From the NCBI GenBank assembly GCA_963692995.1, contig OY843611.1:62001-126000 (forward strand): a stretch of DNA of 64,000 nucleotides. The letters run 5' to 3'. The notes beneath the pieces are model-generated. The model searched no databases. It worked only from the letters and a program-made list of their open reading frames with translations, and was not told the origin of the DNA. The position numbers and the translations under genes were made by a program. Source of the DNA: Bin87 sp963692995 (lineage in GTDB: Bacteria; Chloroflexota; Dehalococcoidia; Lucifugimonadales; UBA3495). This document shows, one piece after another, positions 23,992 to 31,848 of this stretch. Position 1 is the first letter of the stretch; each line of letters opens with the position of its first letter.

Positions 23992-24795
23992 TCAGCAGTG
24001 GCCGGGGTGGTGGTGGCCGCCGCCCCGGTAATCGATGGCGCTGGGCATGACGGTGGTGCCGGGATGGTCGGCGCGGCCCAGTTTGACGGTGACCGCGCCG
24101 CTGGCGTAGTGCAGAACGCCGCTGATTTCCAGGGTGGGCGATTCGGCCAGATAGGTTAGGTCGCCGTTGGCCTCGATGCGGAAGGGCCGGTCGTGGCCGG
24201 GGTAGATGGTGTTGGCGGCGGCGACGATCTTCCCGATGCTGGCGCGGGCGTCGGCCTCGCTCCAGAAGATGATGGCCGGAGCGCCGCGACCGATGGCGCC
24301 GGCGTCGGACATGGCGTCGCCGCCGATGCACACGGCGCCGCCTGCGGTTTCCACAACGACGCTGATGTGGCCCCGGGTATGGCCGGGAGTCTCGATGAGG
24401 CGAACGCCGGGTTCCAGCTCAGTCTCGCCCTTCACGGCGTTGACCTTCTGCTGCATGAAGGTGTCGGCAAAGTAGCGGGCGGTGGCCAGATCGCCCTCCC
24501 GGGGATTGCGACTGTACTCCAGCTCATCGGCGTGGATGACGATTTCGGCGTTGGGGAACAGGTCGGTGTTTTGGGAATGGTCCCAGTGGGCGTGGGTAAG
24601 GATGACCCGCCCGATGTCGTTGGTGGAGACGCCGTGGGCGGCCAGTTCGTCAACCAGCATATTGCGCCGCCCGAAGTGGGCCACATCTACAATGGACAGC
24701 GTCTCGCCGCGAATGAGGGTGACGGTACACAGGCCCAGGCGGGTCTGGTCGGTGTTGATCGAGTAGCCGCCCATGATGATTTCCAATTCCGGCAT
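23992..24795 (-). CDS. Metallo-beta-lactamase-fold hydrolase
   Basis: This 267-aa MBL-fold enzyme has the zinc motif ILTHAHWDHSQN (HxHxDH), a later His in ETPGHTRGHISVVV, Asp in CIGGDAMSD, and a final His in IYPGHDRPF. Both zinc sites appear complete. ATG 24795 has GGAGGG six bases upstream; a longer frame to 24867 lacks support. The layout resembles lactonase/glyoxalase-II-like groups rather than true beta-lactamases. It follows rhodanese and OsmC genes, so a role in thiol, thioester or persulfide handling is possible but not shown. Confidence 0.88.
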   Translation of the reverse strand: MPELEIIMGGYSINTDQTRLGLCTVTLIRGETLSIVDVAHFGRRNMLVDELAAHGVSTNDIGRVILTHAHWDHSQNTDLFPNAEIVIHADELEYSRNPREGDLATARYFADTFMQQKVNAVKGETELEPGVRLIETPGHTRGHISVVVETAGGAVCIGGDAMSDAGAIGRGAPAIIFWSEADARASIGKIVAAANTIYPGHDRPFRIEANGDLTYLAESPTLEISGVLHYASGAVTVKLGRADHPGTTVMPSAIDYRGGGHHHPGHC

Positions 24796-24833
24796 GACGT
24801 TCCCTCCGCAAGCCGATGGCAATAATGGTTGGT

Positions 24834-25628
24834 TCAGATCTCCACGGGCTGCCCGCTGTCCATCCACTCGGCGTATGAGCCATCGTAAAGGCGGACGTCG
24901 TAGCCGGCCTGGCTCATGGCGAGCCAGGCGACCGAGGCGCGGACCCCGCTGCGGCAGTAGGCGATGACCGTATCATTGTTGGCGATTCCCAGGGCGCCCA
25001 GCCGGTCGCGCAGCTCGAACTCGTCGATGAGCAGATTGCCGTCGCTGCCGGCCGTTTGCAGGTGGGGCACGTGGATGGCGCCGGGAATATGGCCGGGGCG
25101 ATGATCCAGATCCGCCGCGCCGTTGAACTCCTCGGCGGTGCGGGTGTCCAGCAGAATGGCGTTCCCCGGGTTGGCGGCATCCTGCAACGTGGCCCGCAGC
25201 GACGGGTTGAGCCGAAGGGTGAAGGCGCTGGCTTGGGTGGGAACGGGACGATACCGCACCTCGCGGCCCTGCTCCTTCCAAGCGTCGTAGAGCAGATCCA
25301 TGATGTGAACATCCTCCCGGCCCAAATATTCCAGGACCCAGGCGGCCATGGCGGCGTTGCGCCCATCCTGATGGTCGTACAGCACGGGCGTTGCGTCGTC
25401 GCCCAGGCCCGCGTCGCCGAAGGCGGCGGCCAGCTGTTCGGGCGAACCGAGGCGTCCGTCGGGGTCTTGCAGCTTCTTGAAAGGCACGCTGACCGCGCCG
25501 GGCAGGTGGCCCATCAGGTAGCGCATGGCCGACCGGGGATCGATGACCAGATACTTCGGCCCGCGCTCATCCGGAGCCGGTCGAAGGATCTGTTCCTCAA
25601 CCCAATCGGCGGAAACCAGGGTCGCCAT
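24834..25628 (-). CDS. Sulfurtransferase with two rhodanese domains
   Basis: This 264-aa protein has tandem rhodanese domains, as in thiosulfate and 3-mercaptopyruvate sulfurtransferases. The N-terminal domain (about 5-125) is the structural one, with VLYDHQDGRNA in place of a Cys loop. The C-terminal domain (about 150-264) has the active-site loop VIAYCRSGVRAS. ILLDTRTAEEF and GHIPGAIHVP are typical. The start codon overlaps the OsmC stop as TGATG, so the two are translated together. It probably moves sulfane sulfur to a thiol acceptor in the cytoplasm. Confidence 0.92.
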   Translation of the reverse strand: MATLVSADWVEEQILRPAPDERGPKYLVIDPRSAMRYLMGHLPGAVSVPFKKLQDPDGRLGSPEQLAAAFGDAGLGDDATPVLYDHQDGRNAAMAAWVLEYLGREDVHIMDLLYDAWKEQGREVRYRPVPTQASAFTLRLNPSLRATLQDAANPGNAILLDTRTAEEFNGAADLDHRPGHIPGAIHVPHLQTAGSDGNLLIDEFELRDRLGALGIANNDTVIAYCRSGVRASVAWLAMSQAGYDVRLYDGSYAEWMDSGQPVEI

Positions 25629-26164
25629 CAGCCCACCATCTCGAAGTCGGTTTCCACCGCGGTGGGGTTGATCACCGACTGGGTGACCGGGGAGCCTTCT
25701 ACGGCGAGACGCCAGATTTCCTTCAGGGTGTCCTCGTCGGCGTCGGCGCGGACGAAGCACTTGGCAGAGACGCGGCCATAGCCGGGATTGCCTTCATCCT
25801 CCACGCCGGCCCACTTGCGGATGTTCTCAAAGTAGCCTTCCACCGCGATTTCCAGGTCGTGGATGCGGACGCCCTGCTTGGTGGCGTTGACCACGAAGCC
25901 GACGGTCATGCAGCTGCCGATGGCGGAGAGCAGTTGCTCGTGGGCGCTGGCGGCCACGTCGGTGGCGGTCAGGTCGCCCGGTTCGTCCATGTCCACCTGG
26001 TGGTTCCGCATGTACGCGCGGGCGCGCATCCCGTCTTGCCAGACGATGCGGGACTTCCAGGGGCCGGTAACTGCGTTGAAAACTTCCGGGTCCCGGAAGG
26101 AGTCCAGCACCTGGGCGAGTTTCTCCCGGGGCAGACCGTTCAGGTTTTCTTCTTGCTGCGCCAT
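25628..26164 (-). CDS. OsmC/Ohr family protein
   Basis: This 178-aa protein is of the OsmC-like peroxiredoxin fold. The first redox Cys is in AIGSCMTVGFVVNATK (family S-C-M motif, residue about 84). The second conserved Cys of OsmC/Ohr (usually in a CPV motif) is replaced: GSPVTQSVI has Ser there, though another Cys lies in SAKCFVRADA. Peroxide reduction with a two-Cys cycle may therefore not operate. The 1-nt overlap with the rhodanese gene suggests a function in sulfur or thiol chemistry. Confidence 0.88.
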   Translation of the reverse strand: MAQQEENLNGLPREKLAQVLDSFRDPEVFNAVTGPWKSRIVWQDGMRARAYMRNHQVDMDEPGDLTATDVAASAHEQLLSAIGSCMTVGFVVNATKQGVRIHDLEIAVEGYFENIRKWAGVEDEGNPGYGRVSAKCFVRADADEDTLKEIWRLAVEGSPVTQSVINPTAVETDFEMVG

Positions 26165-26236
26165 GATTCACTCCTGTTTGTTTTGGGCATTGCGTGCAAT
26201 TATAGCCTGGCGCATCTGACCGGCATGAGGTCGCCG

Positions 26237-26380
26237 CTACGCCAACGGCTCCAGCCGGTCCAGCAAAAGCCCAACGTCCTTCATGGTATCTCCCCGAGCC
26301 AACTCGTCCCGCCCCTGCGCCAGCAGCCGGCGGCTCGCCGCCCGGTAGTTTTCGGCCACCATTAATTTTTCGGCTACCAT
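26237..26380 (-). CDS. 47-aa protein, shortened PaREP1/HEPN-like
   Basis: The ORF from ATG 26380 has GAGG seven bases upstream and encodes MVAEKLMVAENYRAASRRLL and so on, ending LLLDRLEPLA. Its first half matches the opening of the proteins at 39963 and 52636 (Ala-Ser-x-x-x-Leu-Ala-Gln-x-Arg-x-Glu-Leu-Ala-x-Gly-Asp). Its end matches their last helix (ALLDKLRP). The central 60-70 residues with the EKGWGA motif are absent, so it looks like an internal-deletion derivative. An 18-bp duplication at the start gives two ATGs (26380 and 26362). Function is unknown. Confidence 0.45.
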   Translation of the reverse strand: MVAEKLMVAENYRAASRRLLAQGRDELARGDTMKDVGLLLDRLEPLA

Positions 26381-26407
26381 TATGCAACCTCGCGCGGCAA
26401 GGGCCGG

Positions 26408-27571
26408 CTAGGCGTACTCCGCGCGCAGGATTGCGGCGGCGTCGGTGATGACCTGCATCTTCCGGGCGGCCATGTCGTGGGTGTTGACGTTGCGCTCGGC
26501 GAAGGTGCCGAAGCCGCAGTCGGGGTTGAGATAGATCTTGTCCGGGTCGAAGTACTGGAGCAGTTCCTTCACCCGGTCAACAATCTGCTCGGCCGGCTCG
26601 ATGTCGTCGGTGCGGGGGTTGACCACGCCGAAGCCGATCTCCTTCTCGTTGCGGTACTCCTTGAACACTGCCATCTCGCCGGCGCGGGGGGTGGCGCATT
26701 CCAGCACCAGCTGGTCGATGTTCATTTGCACCAGGTAGGGAAGCATGGGGCCGTAGTTGCCGGTGAGCAGCACCTCTTCCTTCTTGCTCCAGTTGCCCCG
26801 GCAGATATGCACGCCCGTCTTGATGCCGTCGATGCCCGCCAGCGTTTCGTTCATCAGCCGCACGGCCATCTCCAGCTCATCGGTGGGGTCGCGGCGGTTG
26901 GGCAGGGCGGCGCACATGAAGGTTTCGGTGGTCTCTTCGCCGAACACCACCTGCGAGAGGGTGGGTTCGTCCAGCTGCACAAAGTCGCAGCCCAGGTCGC
27001 GCAGGGCGATGATCTCCTCGCGCAGGATCTCGACCACATCCCGGGCCAGGTCGTCGGGAGAGGGGTAGGCCCGGTCCGACAGCCCCTCGAACCAGGCGGA
27101 GCGGGTAAGCATGTAGGGGCCGGGCAAGGGAACCTTGATCTGCCGGTCGGTGTGTTCCCGCATGAACGCCAGTTCGTCCAGCGCCAGCCCGTTGCGCTTG
27201 CCGATGCGGTCAATCACGATGGGGCTCTTGATGGCGAAGGATGGCACGTCCAGGGCGCGGAGCACTTCCTCCATGCGGGCGCGGTCGGTGGAGTAGTCCA
27301 GCAACTCGGAGACCTTCATCAGCTGCATCCCCGTGAGCTTGTCCACGGCGAAGGAATAGAAGTTGTCGCGGCGCTGCTCGCCGTCGCTGATGATGTCCAC
27401 GCCGGCCGCTTCCTGGGCGCGGATGCAGTCCAGCACCTCCCCATCGGCCACTTCGTTGAACTCGGCCAGCGTGATCTCGCCGGCCTCCTTGCGGCGCAGG
27501 GCGCGGATCAACTCAGCAGATCGCGGCCAGCTGCCGACTACGGTAACGGGAAACAGTGGAGCGTCCGGCAT
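26408..27571 (-). CDS. MetE C-terminal-like cobalamin-independent methionine synthase family
   Basis: This 387-aa single-barrel protein is like the C-terminal half of MetE (UROD/MetE-like fold). The start is PLFPVTVVGSWPRS, typical of these proteins. Zinc ligands are suggested by GVHICRGNW (His and Cys), LECATPRAGE (Glu) and NPDCGFGTF (second Cys). QLDEPTLSQVV is the family signature. GGAGGG lies six bases before ATG 27571. Short MetE homologues act as methyltransferases with varied donors and acceptors and often do not use folate. It leads the leftward run through the OsmC and rhodanese genes. Confidence 0.88.
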   Translation of the reverse strand: MPDAPLFPVTVVGSWPRSAELIRALRRKEAGEITLAEFNEVADGEVLDCIRAQEAAGVDIISDGEQRRDNFYSFAVDKLTGMQLMKVSELLDYSTDRARMEEVLRALDVPSFAIKSPIVIDRIGKRNGLALDELAFMREHTDRQIKVPLPGPYMLTRSAWFEGLSDRAYPSPDDLARDVVEILREEIIALRDLGCDFVQLDEPTLSQVVFGEETTETFMCAALPNRRDPTDELEMAVRLMNETLAGIDGIKTGVHICRGNWSKKEEVLLTGNYGPMLPYLVQMNIDQLVLECATPRAGEMAVFKEYRNEKEIGFGVVNPRTDDIEPAEQIVDRVKELLQYFDPDKIYLNPDCGFGTFAERNVNTHDMAARKMQVITDAAAILRAEYA

Positions 27572-27777
27572 TTAGGTCCCTCCGTGGCTGGGGCGTTGCA
27601 AAATTAGAGCGCGTTGAAATGAACAGGACGGCCCTGGTTGCGCCCGCCAACGGCTAATAATCTACACCAGAAACGGGGTGCGGACAAATTAACCCGACGC
27701 GGAAATTGCGAAACTCCTCCAAGCCCCTCTCCCTGGATGGGACGAAGCTAGGGACTGTTTAGAAACTGGAAATAACA

Positions 27778-27826
27778 CCGTCATTCCCGCTTTCCGTCAT
27801 TCCCGCGAAAGCGGGAATGACGGTGT
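27778..27826. repeat. REP hairpin pair
   Basis: CACCGTCATTCCCGC is followed by the complete hairpin GTCATTCCCGCGAAAGCGGG-AATGACGGTG. A GAAATTGCGAAACTCC motif seen beside other copies is at 27707. The 268-bp gap 27572-27839 holds nothing else that I can recognise. Confidence 0.8.
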
Positions 27827-27839
27827 TTGTCAGCACGCC

Positions 27840-28412
27840 CTAGCGATCCATTACCGCCACAGTGCCTTGCTCGGGATCGTACTGATAGCGGGTGACGCGG
27901 TCCAGCTTCTGGGATTCGAGGCGCAGCACCACGGCGCGGTCGCCGGTCACGTTCAGGGTATTGTGGATTTCGCCGGGCAGGAAGAAGGCCACCTTGCCGT
28001 CTTTCTGGACGAAGTCGCCGGTCTCCTGAATCTGCACCGAGTCCACGCCCTCGCCGGGATAGAACCAGCGCCACTTGGTCTGCTTGATGGCGCCGTCATA
28101 GACGCCGTACACCACCCAGGCCGCGCCGTGGTCGTGGGGCAGGTTGTCCTGGTCGGGCCGCTGCACCGACGCCATCAGCCAGAAACCGCCGCCGGGATGG
28201 CCGTAGTCCTCGTCCAGGTGGAGGTCATAGCGTCCGAACCCGCCCTCGTCGGGAAGTTCCAGCCGTTCCTCCAGCCAGCCGGGGGTGGCCAGCAGGCGCT
28301 CCATATGCTCGGCCACCCCCGATGCCTGGGCCAGCGGGTCCTGCGTGGAGTCGAAAATCTCGCGCACGTCGTCGATGAATGTGTCCACCGAATAGGCTGT
28401 GGTTTGTGTCAT
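27840..28412 (-). CDS. Cupin-fold protein, cysteine-dioxygenase-like
   Basis: This 190-aa protein has a double-stranded beta-helix pattern. NLPHDHGAAWVVYGVYDG gives the His-x-His of motif 1 and FFLPGEIHNTLNV the His of motif 2, the iron site of cysteine-dioxygenase-like cupins (COG5553 type). The start at 28412 has GAGGAGG six bases upstream; the frame runs to 28478 without a signal. Such enzymes may oxidise small thiols, or be dioxygenases with other substrates. Downstream is a REP cluster, upstream an alpha/beta hydrolase. Confidence 0.75.
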   Translation of the reverse strand: MTQTTAYSVDTFIDDVREIFDSTQDPLAQASGVAEHMERLLATPGWLEERLELPDEGGFGRYDLHLDEDYGHPGGGFWLMASVQRPDQDNLPHDHGAAWVVYGVYDGAIKQTKWRWFYPGEGVDSVQIQETGDFVQKDGKVAFFLPGEIHNTLNVTGDRAVVLRLESQKLDRVTRYQYDPEQGTVAVMDR

Positions 28413-28511
28413 ATCAATCCTCCTCGCGATCTCGCGTACTGTTGCCGCCATTGTGGATAGAATGGGGCGGCGTGTCAACTTGCCGCTTCCGCCACTGCGG
28501 TACGCGCCGCC

Positions 28512-29285
28512 TCAGTGCTGGCCAATGAACTCCAGCGCCAGGCCGTTCCAGACCGGCGGGCGTTCCCAGTGGCCGGCGTGGCCGGCGTCGGGCAGCGAGG
28601 CGAAGCGGGAGGTTGGGATGTGCGCCGCCTGCATCCGCATCAAGGCCGGTGGCGAGAGCAAATCCGCGTTGCCGGACAGCGCCAGCGTGGGTATGCGCAT
28701 GGTGGCCAGGCGGGCGTAGGTGATGGGCTGGCTTACGGGTTGGGTCGGGATAGGCCCGTAGGGCCGGCTGGCCTGCTCGATCTCCAGCCAGCGGGCCGCG
28801 CCTTCCGGGTTGACGCCTCGATAAGATGGGCCGAGTTCGCGCAGTTCCACCGGGAGGTTCTGGATTTCCGGCGGACGCAGGCGGCGCTGAACTTCCAGAT
28901 ACTCGGGGTCCTGGATGCCGGCGATGGTGTTGGCGATCACCAGGCTGCGGACCCGCTCCGGATGGGCCAGCGCGTAGCCGATTCCGGTGATCCCGCCGGC
29001 AGCGGTGCCGATCAGGTGGAACCGGTTCAAGGCCAGATGCTCGACCAGCCCGTGCAGGTCGGCGTCCTGATGGCCGGGCTGCCGGGCTGCGTCGGTGTTG
29101 CGGGAGCGGCCCCAGGTGCGACGGTCGTAGGTGATGCTGCGGTAGCCGGCGGCGGTGAAAGCCGGAAGTTGGTGTACCCAGGCGTCGCAGGTGCCGGAGG
29201 CGGCGTGGCAGAAGACCACCGGAATGCCGTCGCCGCCGGTGTCCTCGTACCATAGGTCAACGCCGGGGAGATGCACGTAGGGCAT
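28512..29285 (-). CDS. Alpha/beta hydrolase fold protein lacking the nucleophile Ser
   Basis: This 257-aa protein has a complete alpha/beta-hydrolase layout: VVFCHAASGTCDAW oxyanion loop, TYDRRTWGRS, nucleophile elbow HLIGTAAGGITGIG, Asp in LSGNADLLSPP and His in DAGHAGHWERP. The elbow has Ala95 where Ser is expected (G-T-A-A-G instead of G-x-S-x-G), with no other Ser/Cys/Asp in place. Acid and His are kept. It may be a non-hydrolytic member, for example a lyase, cofactor-free oxygenase or binding protein. No signal peptide is present. Confidence 0.85.
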   Translation of the reverse strand: MPYVHLPGVDLWYEDTGGDGIPVVFCHAASGTCDAWVHQLPAFTAAGYRSITYDRRTWGRSRNTDAARQPGHQDADLHGLVEHLALNRFHLIGTAAGGITGIGYALAHPERVRSLVIANTIAGIQDPEYLEVQRRLRPPEIQNLPVELRELGPSYRGVNPEGAARWLEIEQASRPYGPIPTQPVSQPITYARLATMRIPTLALSGNADLLSPPALMRMQAAHIPTSRFASLPDAGHAGHWERPPVWNGLALEFIGQH

Positions 29286-29329
29286 TGCGCTGCCTCCAAT
29301 CCCTTGCCGATTATTGGGTTCTTTGCCGA

Positions 29330-30031
29330 TTATTGATTTTGCAGTCGTCGTATTTGCTCTTGCAGCCGGGCCACCTCGGCGGCGGCGGCGCGGTGGGCTT
29401 CCGCGGCGTCAAGCGCTTCCTCGTAGGTCAGCAGGTAGCGCCGGCCGGCCGGGTCGTAGAATCGCAGCTGGCCATTCTCCCAGCAGATGTCCAGGTTCAG
29501 TACCGCGCAGTGTCCCCAATAACCGTTGTCATCCGTCCGGTGGATGGCTATTTCCTGGTAGGCGTCGTTGAGCAGCCGGTCGCCGGCCAGCGCTGCCGGA
29601 TACAGAGCGCCGCCGGTGGGGTCAAAGCGCCAGTACTCGGGCACCCGGAAAGCGGCGTAGCCCATCCGCTTGGCCACGTAGTCGTTTTCGGCGTTGTTGT
29701 CCGAGGCGACTTCCAGCACAAAGTCCGGCGGTTTGCCCCATTCATCGATGGAATAACCCTTTTGGGCGACGATGGCGGCCCGGTCAACATTGCCGGCCAC
29801 CAGCAAGTCGGGCTTGAGCAGGCCCGATTGCTGCCGATGATTCCAGCCCACGGGAACTTCGCTGAGCACAATGGTGGTGGTTGGGGCGCCCAAGTGCAGA
29901 CGCAAGGCGGGCTGATGCCCCGGGTCGTGCAGGTAGAGCGGGTTGTTCATGTCCTCACGCGGCGGCAGTTGGGGGAACTGCCCGGAATGCCGGGGCGGGA
30001 GCGCCGCCGACACAACAGGTTTAGTGGTCAT
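29330..30031 (-). CDS. Uma2 family protein, tandem copy 1
   Basis: This 233-aa protein starts at ATG 30031 (MTTKPVVSAALPP). The Uma2 core contains LKPDLLVAGNVDRA (Pro-Asp), PPDFVLEVASDN (Glu strand) and YAAFRVPEYWRFDPTGGALY. The tail EALDAAEAHRAAAAEVARLQ is a short coiled coil. It differs from copy 2 mainly by three residues in the tail and by Met/Ala and Leu/Phe substitutions. Each copy keeps all core residues, so both are probably functional. Confidence 0.88.
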   Translation of the reverse strand: MTTKPVVSAALPPRHSGQFPQLPPREDMNNPLYLHDPGHQPALRLHLGAPTTTIVLSEVPVGWNHRQQSGLLKPDLLVAGNVDRAAIVAQKGYSIDEWGKPPDFVLEVASDNNAENDYVAKRMGYAAFRVPEYWRFDPTGGALYPAALAGDRLLNDAYQEIAIHRTDDNGYWGHCAVLNLDICWENGQLRFYDPAGRRYLLTYEEALDAAEAHRAAAAEVARLQEQIRRLQNQ

Positions 30032-30060
30032 GGCAAGCCTCTTATTGGGTTCTTTGCCGA

Positions 30061-30753
30061 TTATTGATTTTGCAGTCGTCGTATTTGCTCTTGCAGCCGG
30101 GCCACCTCGGCGGCGGCGGCGCGGTGGGCTTCTTGGGATTCTTCGTAGGTCAGCAGGTAGCGCCGGCCGGCCGGATCGTAGAATCGCAGCTGGCCATTCT
30201 CCCAGCAGATGTCCAGGTTTAGTACCGCGCAGTGTCCCCAATAGCCGTTGTCATCCGTCCGGTGGATGGCTATTTCCTGGTAGGCGTCGTTGAACAGCCG
30301 GTCGCCGGCCAGCGCTGCCGGATACAGAGCGCCGCCGGTGGGGTCAAAGCGCCAGTACTCGGGCACCCGGAAAGCGGCGTAGCCCGCCCGCTTGGCCACG
30401 TAGTCGTTTTCGGCGTTGTTGTCCGAGGCGACTTCCAGCACAAAGTCCGGCGGTTTGCCCCATTCATCGATGGAATAACCCTTTTGGGCGACGATGGCAG
30501 CCCGGTCAACATTGCCGGCCACCAGCAAGTCCGGCTTGAGCAGGCCCGATTGCTGCCGATGATTCCAGCCCACGGGAACTTCGCTGAGCACAATGGTGGT
30601 GGTTGGGGCGCCCAAGTGCAGACGCAAGGCGGGCTGATGCCCCGGGTCGTGCAGGTAGAGAGGGTTGTTCATGTCCTCACGCGGCGGCAGTTCGGGGAAC
30701 TGCCCGGAATGCCGGGGCGGGAGCGCCGCCGGCACAACAGGTTTAGTGGTCAT
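30061..30753 (-). CDS. Uma2 family protein, tandem copy 2
   Basis: This 230-aa protein starts at ATG 30753 (MTTKPVVPAALPP) and is nearly identical to the adjacent downstream copy at 29330. It has the same LKPDLLVAG, DFVLEVASDN and PEYWRFDPTGG motifs and a coiled-coil tail three residues shorter (EESQEAHRAAAAEVARLQ). It starts 18 bp after the esterase-like gene's stop. On the + side of both copies the flank is TTATTGGGTTCTTTGCC. Function of the family is unknown; a nuclease fold is inferred. Confidence 0.88.
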   Translation of the reverse strand: MTTKPVVPAALPPRHSGQFPELPPREDMNNPLYLHDPGHQPALRLHLGAPTTTIVLSEVPVGWNHRQQSGLLKPDLLVAGNVDRAAIVAQKGYSIDEWGKPPDFVLEVASDNNAENDYVAKRAGYAAFRVPEYWRFDPTGGALYPAALAGDRLFNDAYQEIAIHRTDDNGYWGHCAVLNLDICWENGQLRFYDPAGRRYLLTYEESQEAHRAAAAEVARLQEQIRRLQNQ

Positions 30754-30770
30754 GGCAAGCCTCTGGGCGA

Positions 30771-31712
30771 CTAATTGCGAGACGGTTGCCAGTGCGGTGG
30801 CAAGCTGGGCTCGGCCATTCCGAACTGTTGGGATAGCCATTCCTCGGCGTACCGGCCGTCCCGGTAGCCGGAATGCGCGGTTTTGTGGACGGTGGTAGCG
30901 CCGCGGATGGCCTGCGTCAGCGGTTCCAGCGCGTTGGCGTCCAGGGCTGCGCCGTCGGCGCCGGCCATCAGCAGCGTGGCCGCGCTGATCCTGGAGCCGA
31001 ACCAGCGCAGGTCGAAGTAGGACAGGGTGCGATGAACCGCCTCGCGGCGGGTGGGATGCCGGCGCAGGTAGTCGTTGATCTCCTCCAGCGGGTAGGCGCC
31101 GGTGCGCTGGGCCAGGTCGGCGGTGGCGTAGAGCAGCGTGGGCGCGCCGACCAGGTGCGTAACTTGTGGGGACAACGCCGCCGTGGTCACGGCCAGGTCG
31201 TTGCCGATGGCCGCGATGCGTGTTTCGTCAACCTCCGGAAGGCTGGCCAGATATTGCAGTCCCCGCACGCAGTCGGCCACGATGCCCCGGTACACATAGG
31301 TTGCCGGGTCGTCAATGCCGTCGGTGAGCTGGCCGGGGAAAGCGGCGGCGTAGGGCTGGTCGGCGAGACGCTGGCCGCGCACGCAGATGGCAAAGGTCAC
31401 ATGCTCCCGGCGCTGACCGTTGGCCTGACCTTGGGGAACCAGGTCCTGGACGCTGCCGTAGCGCGGCAGATGATACCGGGCCGGAAAAGGGCCGTGATCG
31501 GTCCAGAGATCCGAGTTGGGGATGCTCAGGTAGCCGTAAATGCGGTACGGGCCGATGGACGTCAGCCGCACGCCGTAGGCCGTGGCGAAATCGGTGGAGC
31601 GCAGGGGAAGTACCTGCGTCTCCGGCGCGGCCGGGAAACGAGCCAGCTCCGCCAGCACGTCTTGCCAGTAGGCGTCAAAGTCGTTGGGCTTTGTGCCGGT
31701 TATTGTGGTCAT
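30771..31712 (-). CDS. AXE1-family alpha/beta hydrolase with degenerate nucleophile
   Basis: This 313-aa protein is related to the esterases at 31849 and 10614 (shared FDAYWQDVLAELARFP, YVYRGIVADCVRGLQYLASLPEVDETRI, LRRHPTRREAVHRTLSYFD). The elbow reads IAAIGNDLAVTTAAL where the paralogue has IGVTGHSQGGGLTVSTAAL. The Ser is replaced (Asp172 in the best alignment) and four residues are missing. It is therefore not expected to act as a serine esterase. Other motifs are diverged but the frame is intact, which suggests a retained non-hydrolytic role rather than a pseudogene. Confidence 0.8.
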   Translation of the reverse strand: MTTITGTKPNDFDAYWQDVLAELARFPAAPETQVLPLRSTDFATAYGVRLTSIGPYRIYGYLSIPNSDLWTDHGPFPARYHLPRYGSVQDLVPQGQANGQRREHVTFAICVRGQRLADQPYAAAFPGQLTDGIDDPATYVYRGIVADCVRGLQYLASLPEVDETRIAAIGNDLAVTTAALSPQVTHLVGAPTLLYATADLAQRTGAYPLEEINDYLRRHPTRREAVHRTLSYFDLRWFGSRISAATLLMAGADGAALDANALEPLTQAIRGATTVHKTAHSGYRDGRYAEEWLSQQFGMAEPSLPPHWQPSRN

Positions 31713-31848
31713 ACCGTTACCTTTTAGGCGCTGTGCCAGGAAGGTTTCCACGACGCAGCGCAGCCGAATTCCTGCGATTTACCACCGGGAACCACCGCAG
31801 TGGGGCGCCCGCCCCCTAGAGTAACCGCAGCTATTTGCGCACAGTCAA

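Larger units (their letters stand above)
29311..30763. repeat. Tandem duplication of a Uma2 gene (731 + 722 bp)
   Basis: The block 29311-30041 is repeated directly as 30042-30763. The copies are nearly identical; the only length change I see is a 9-bp difference in the C-terminal coding part (after GGTGGGCTTC). Both the gene and its short 3' flank (TTATTGGGTTCTTTGCCG) are included, so the event was a simple tandem duplication and looks recent. Confidence 0.9.
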
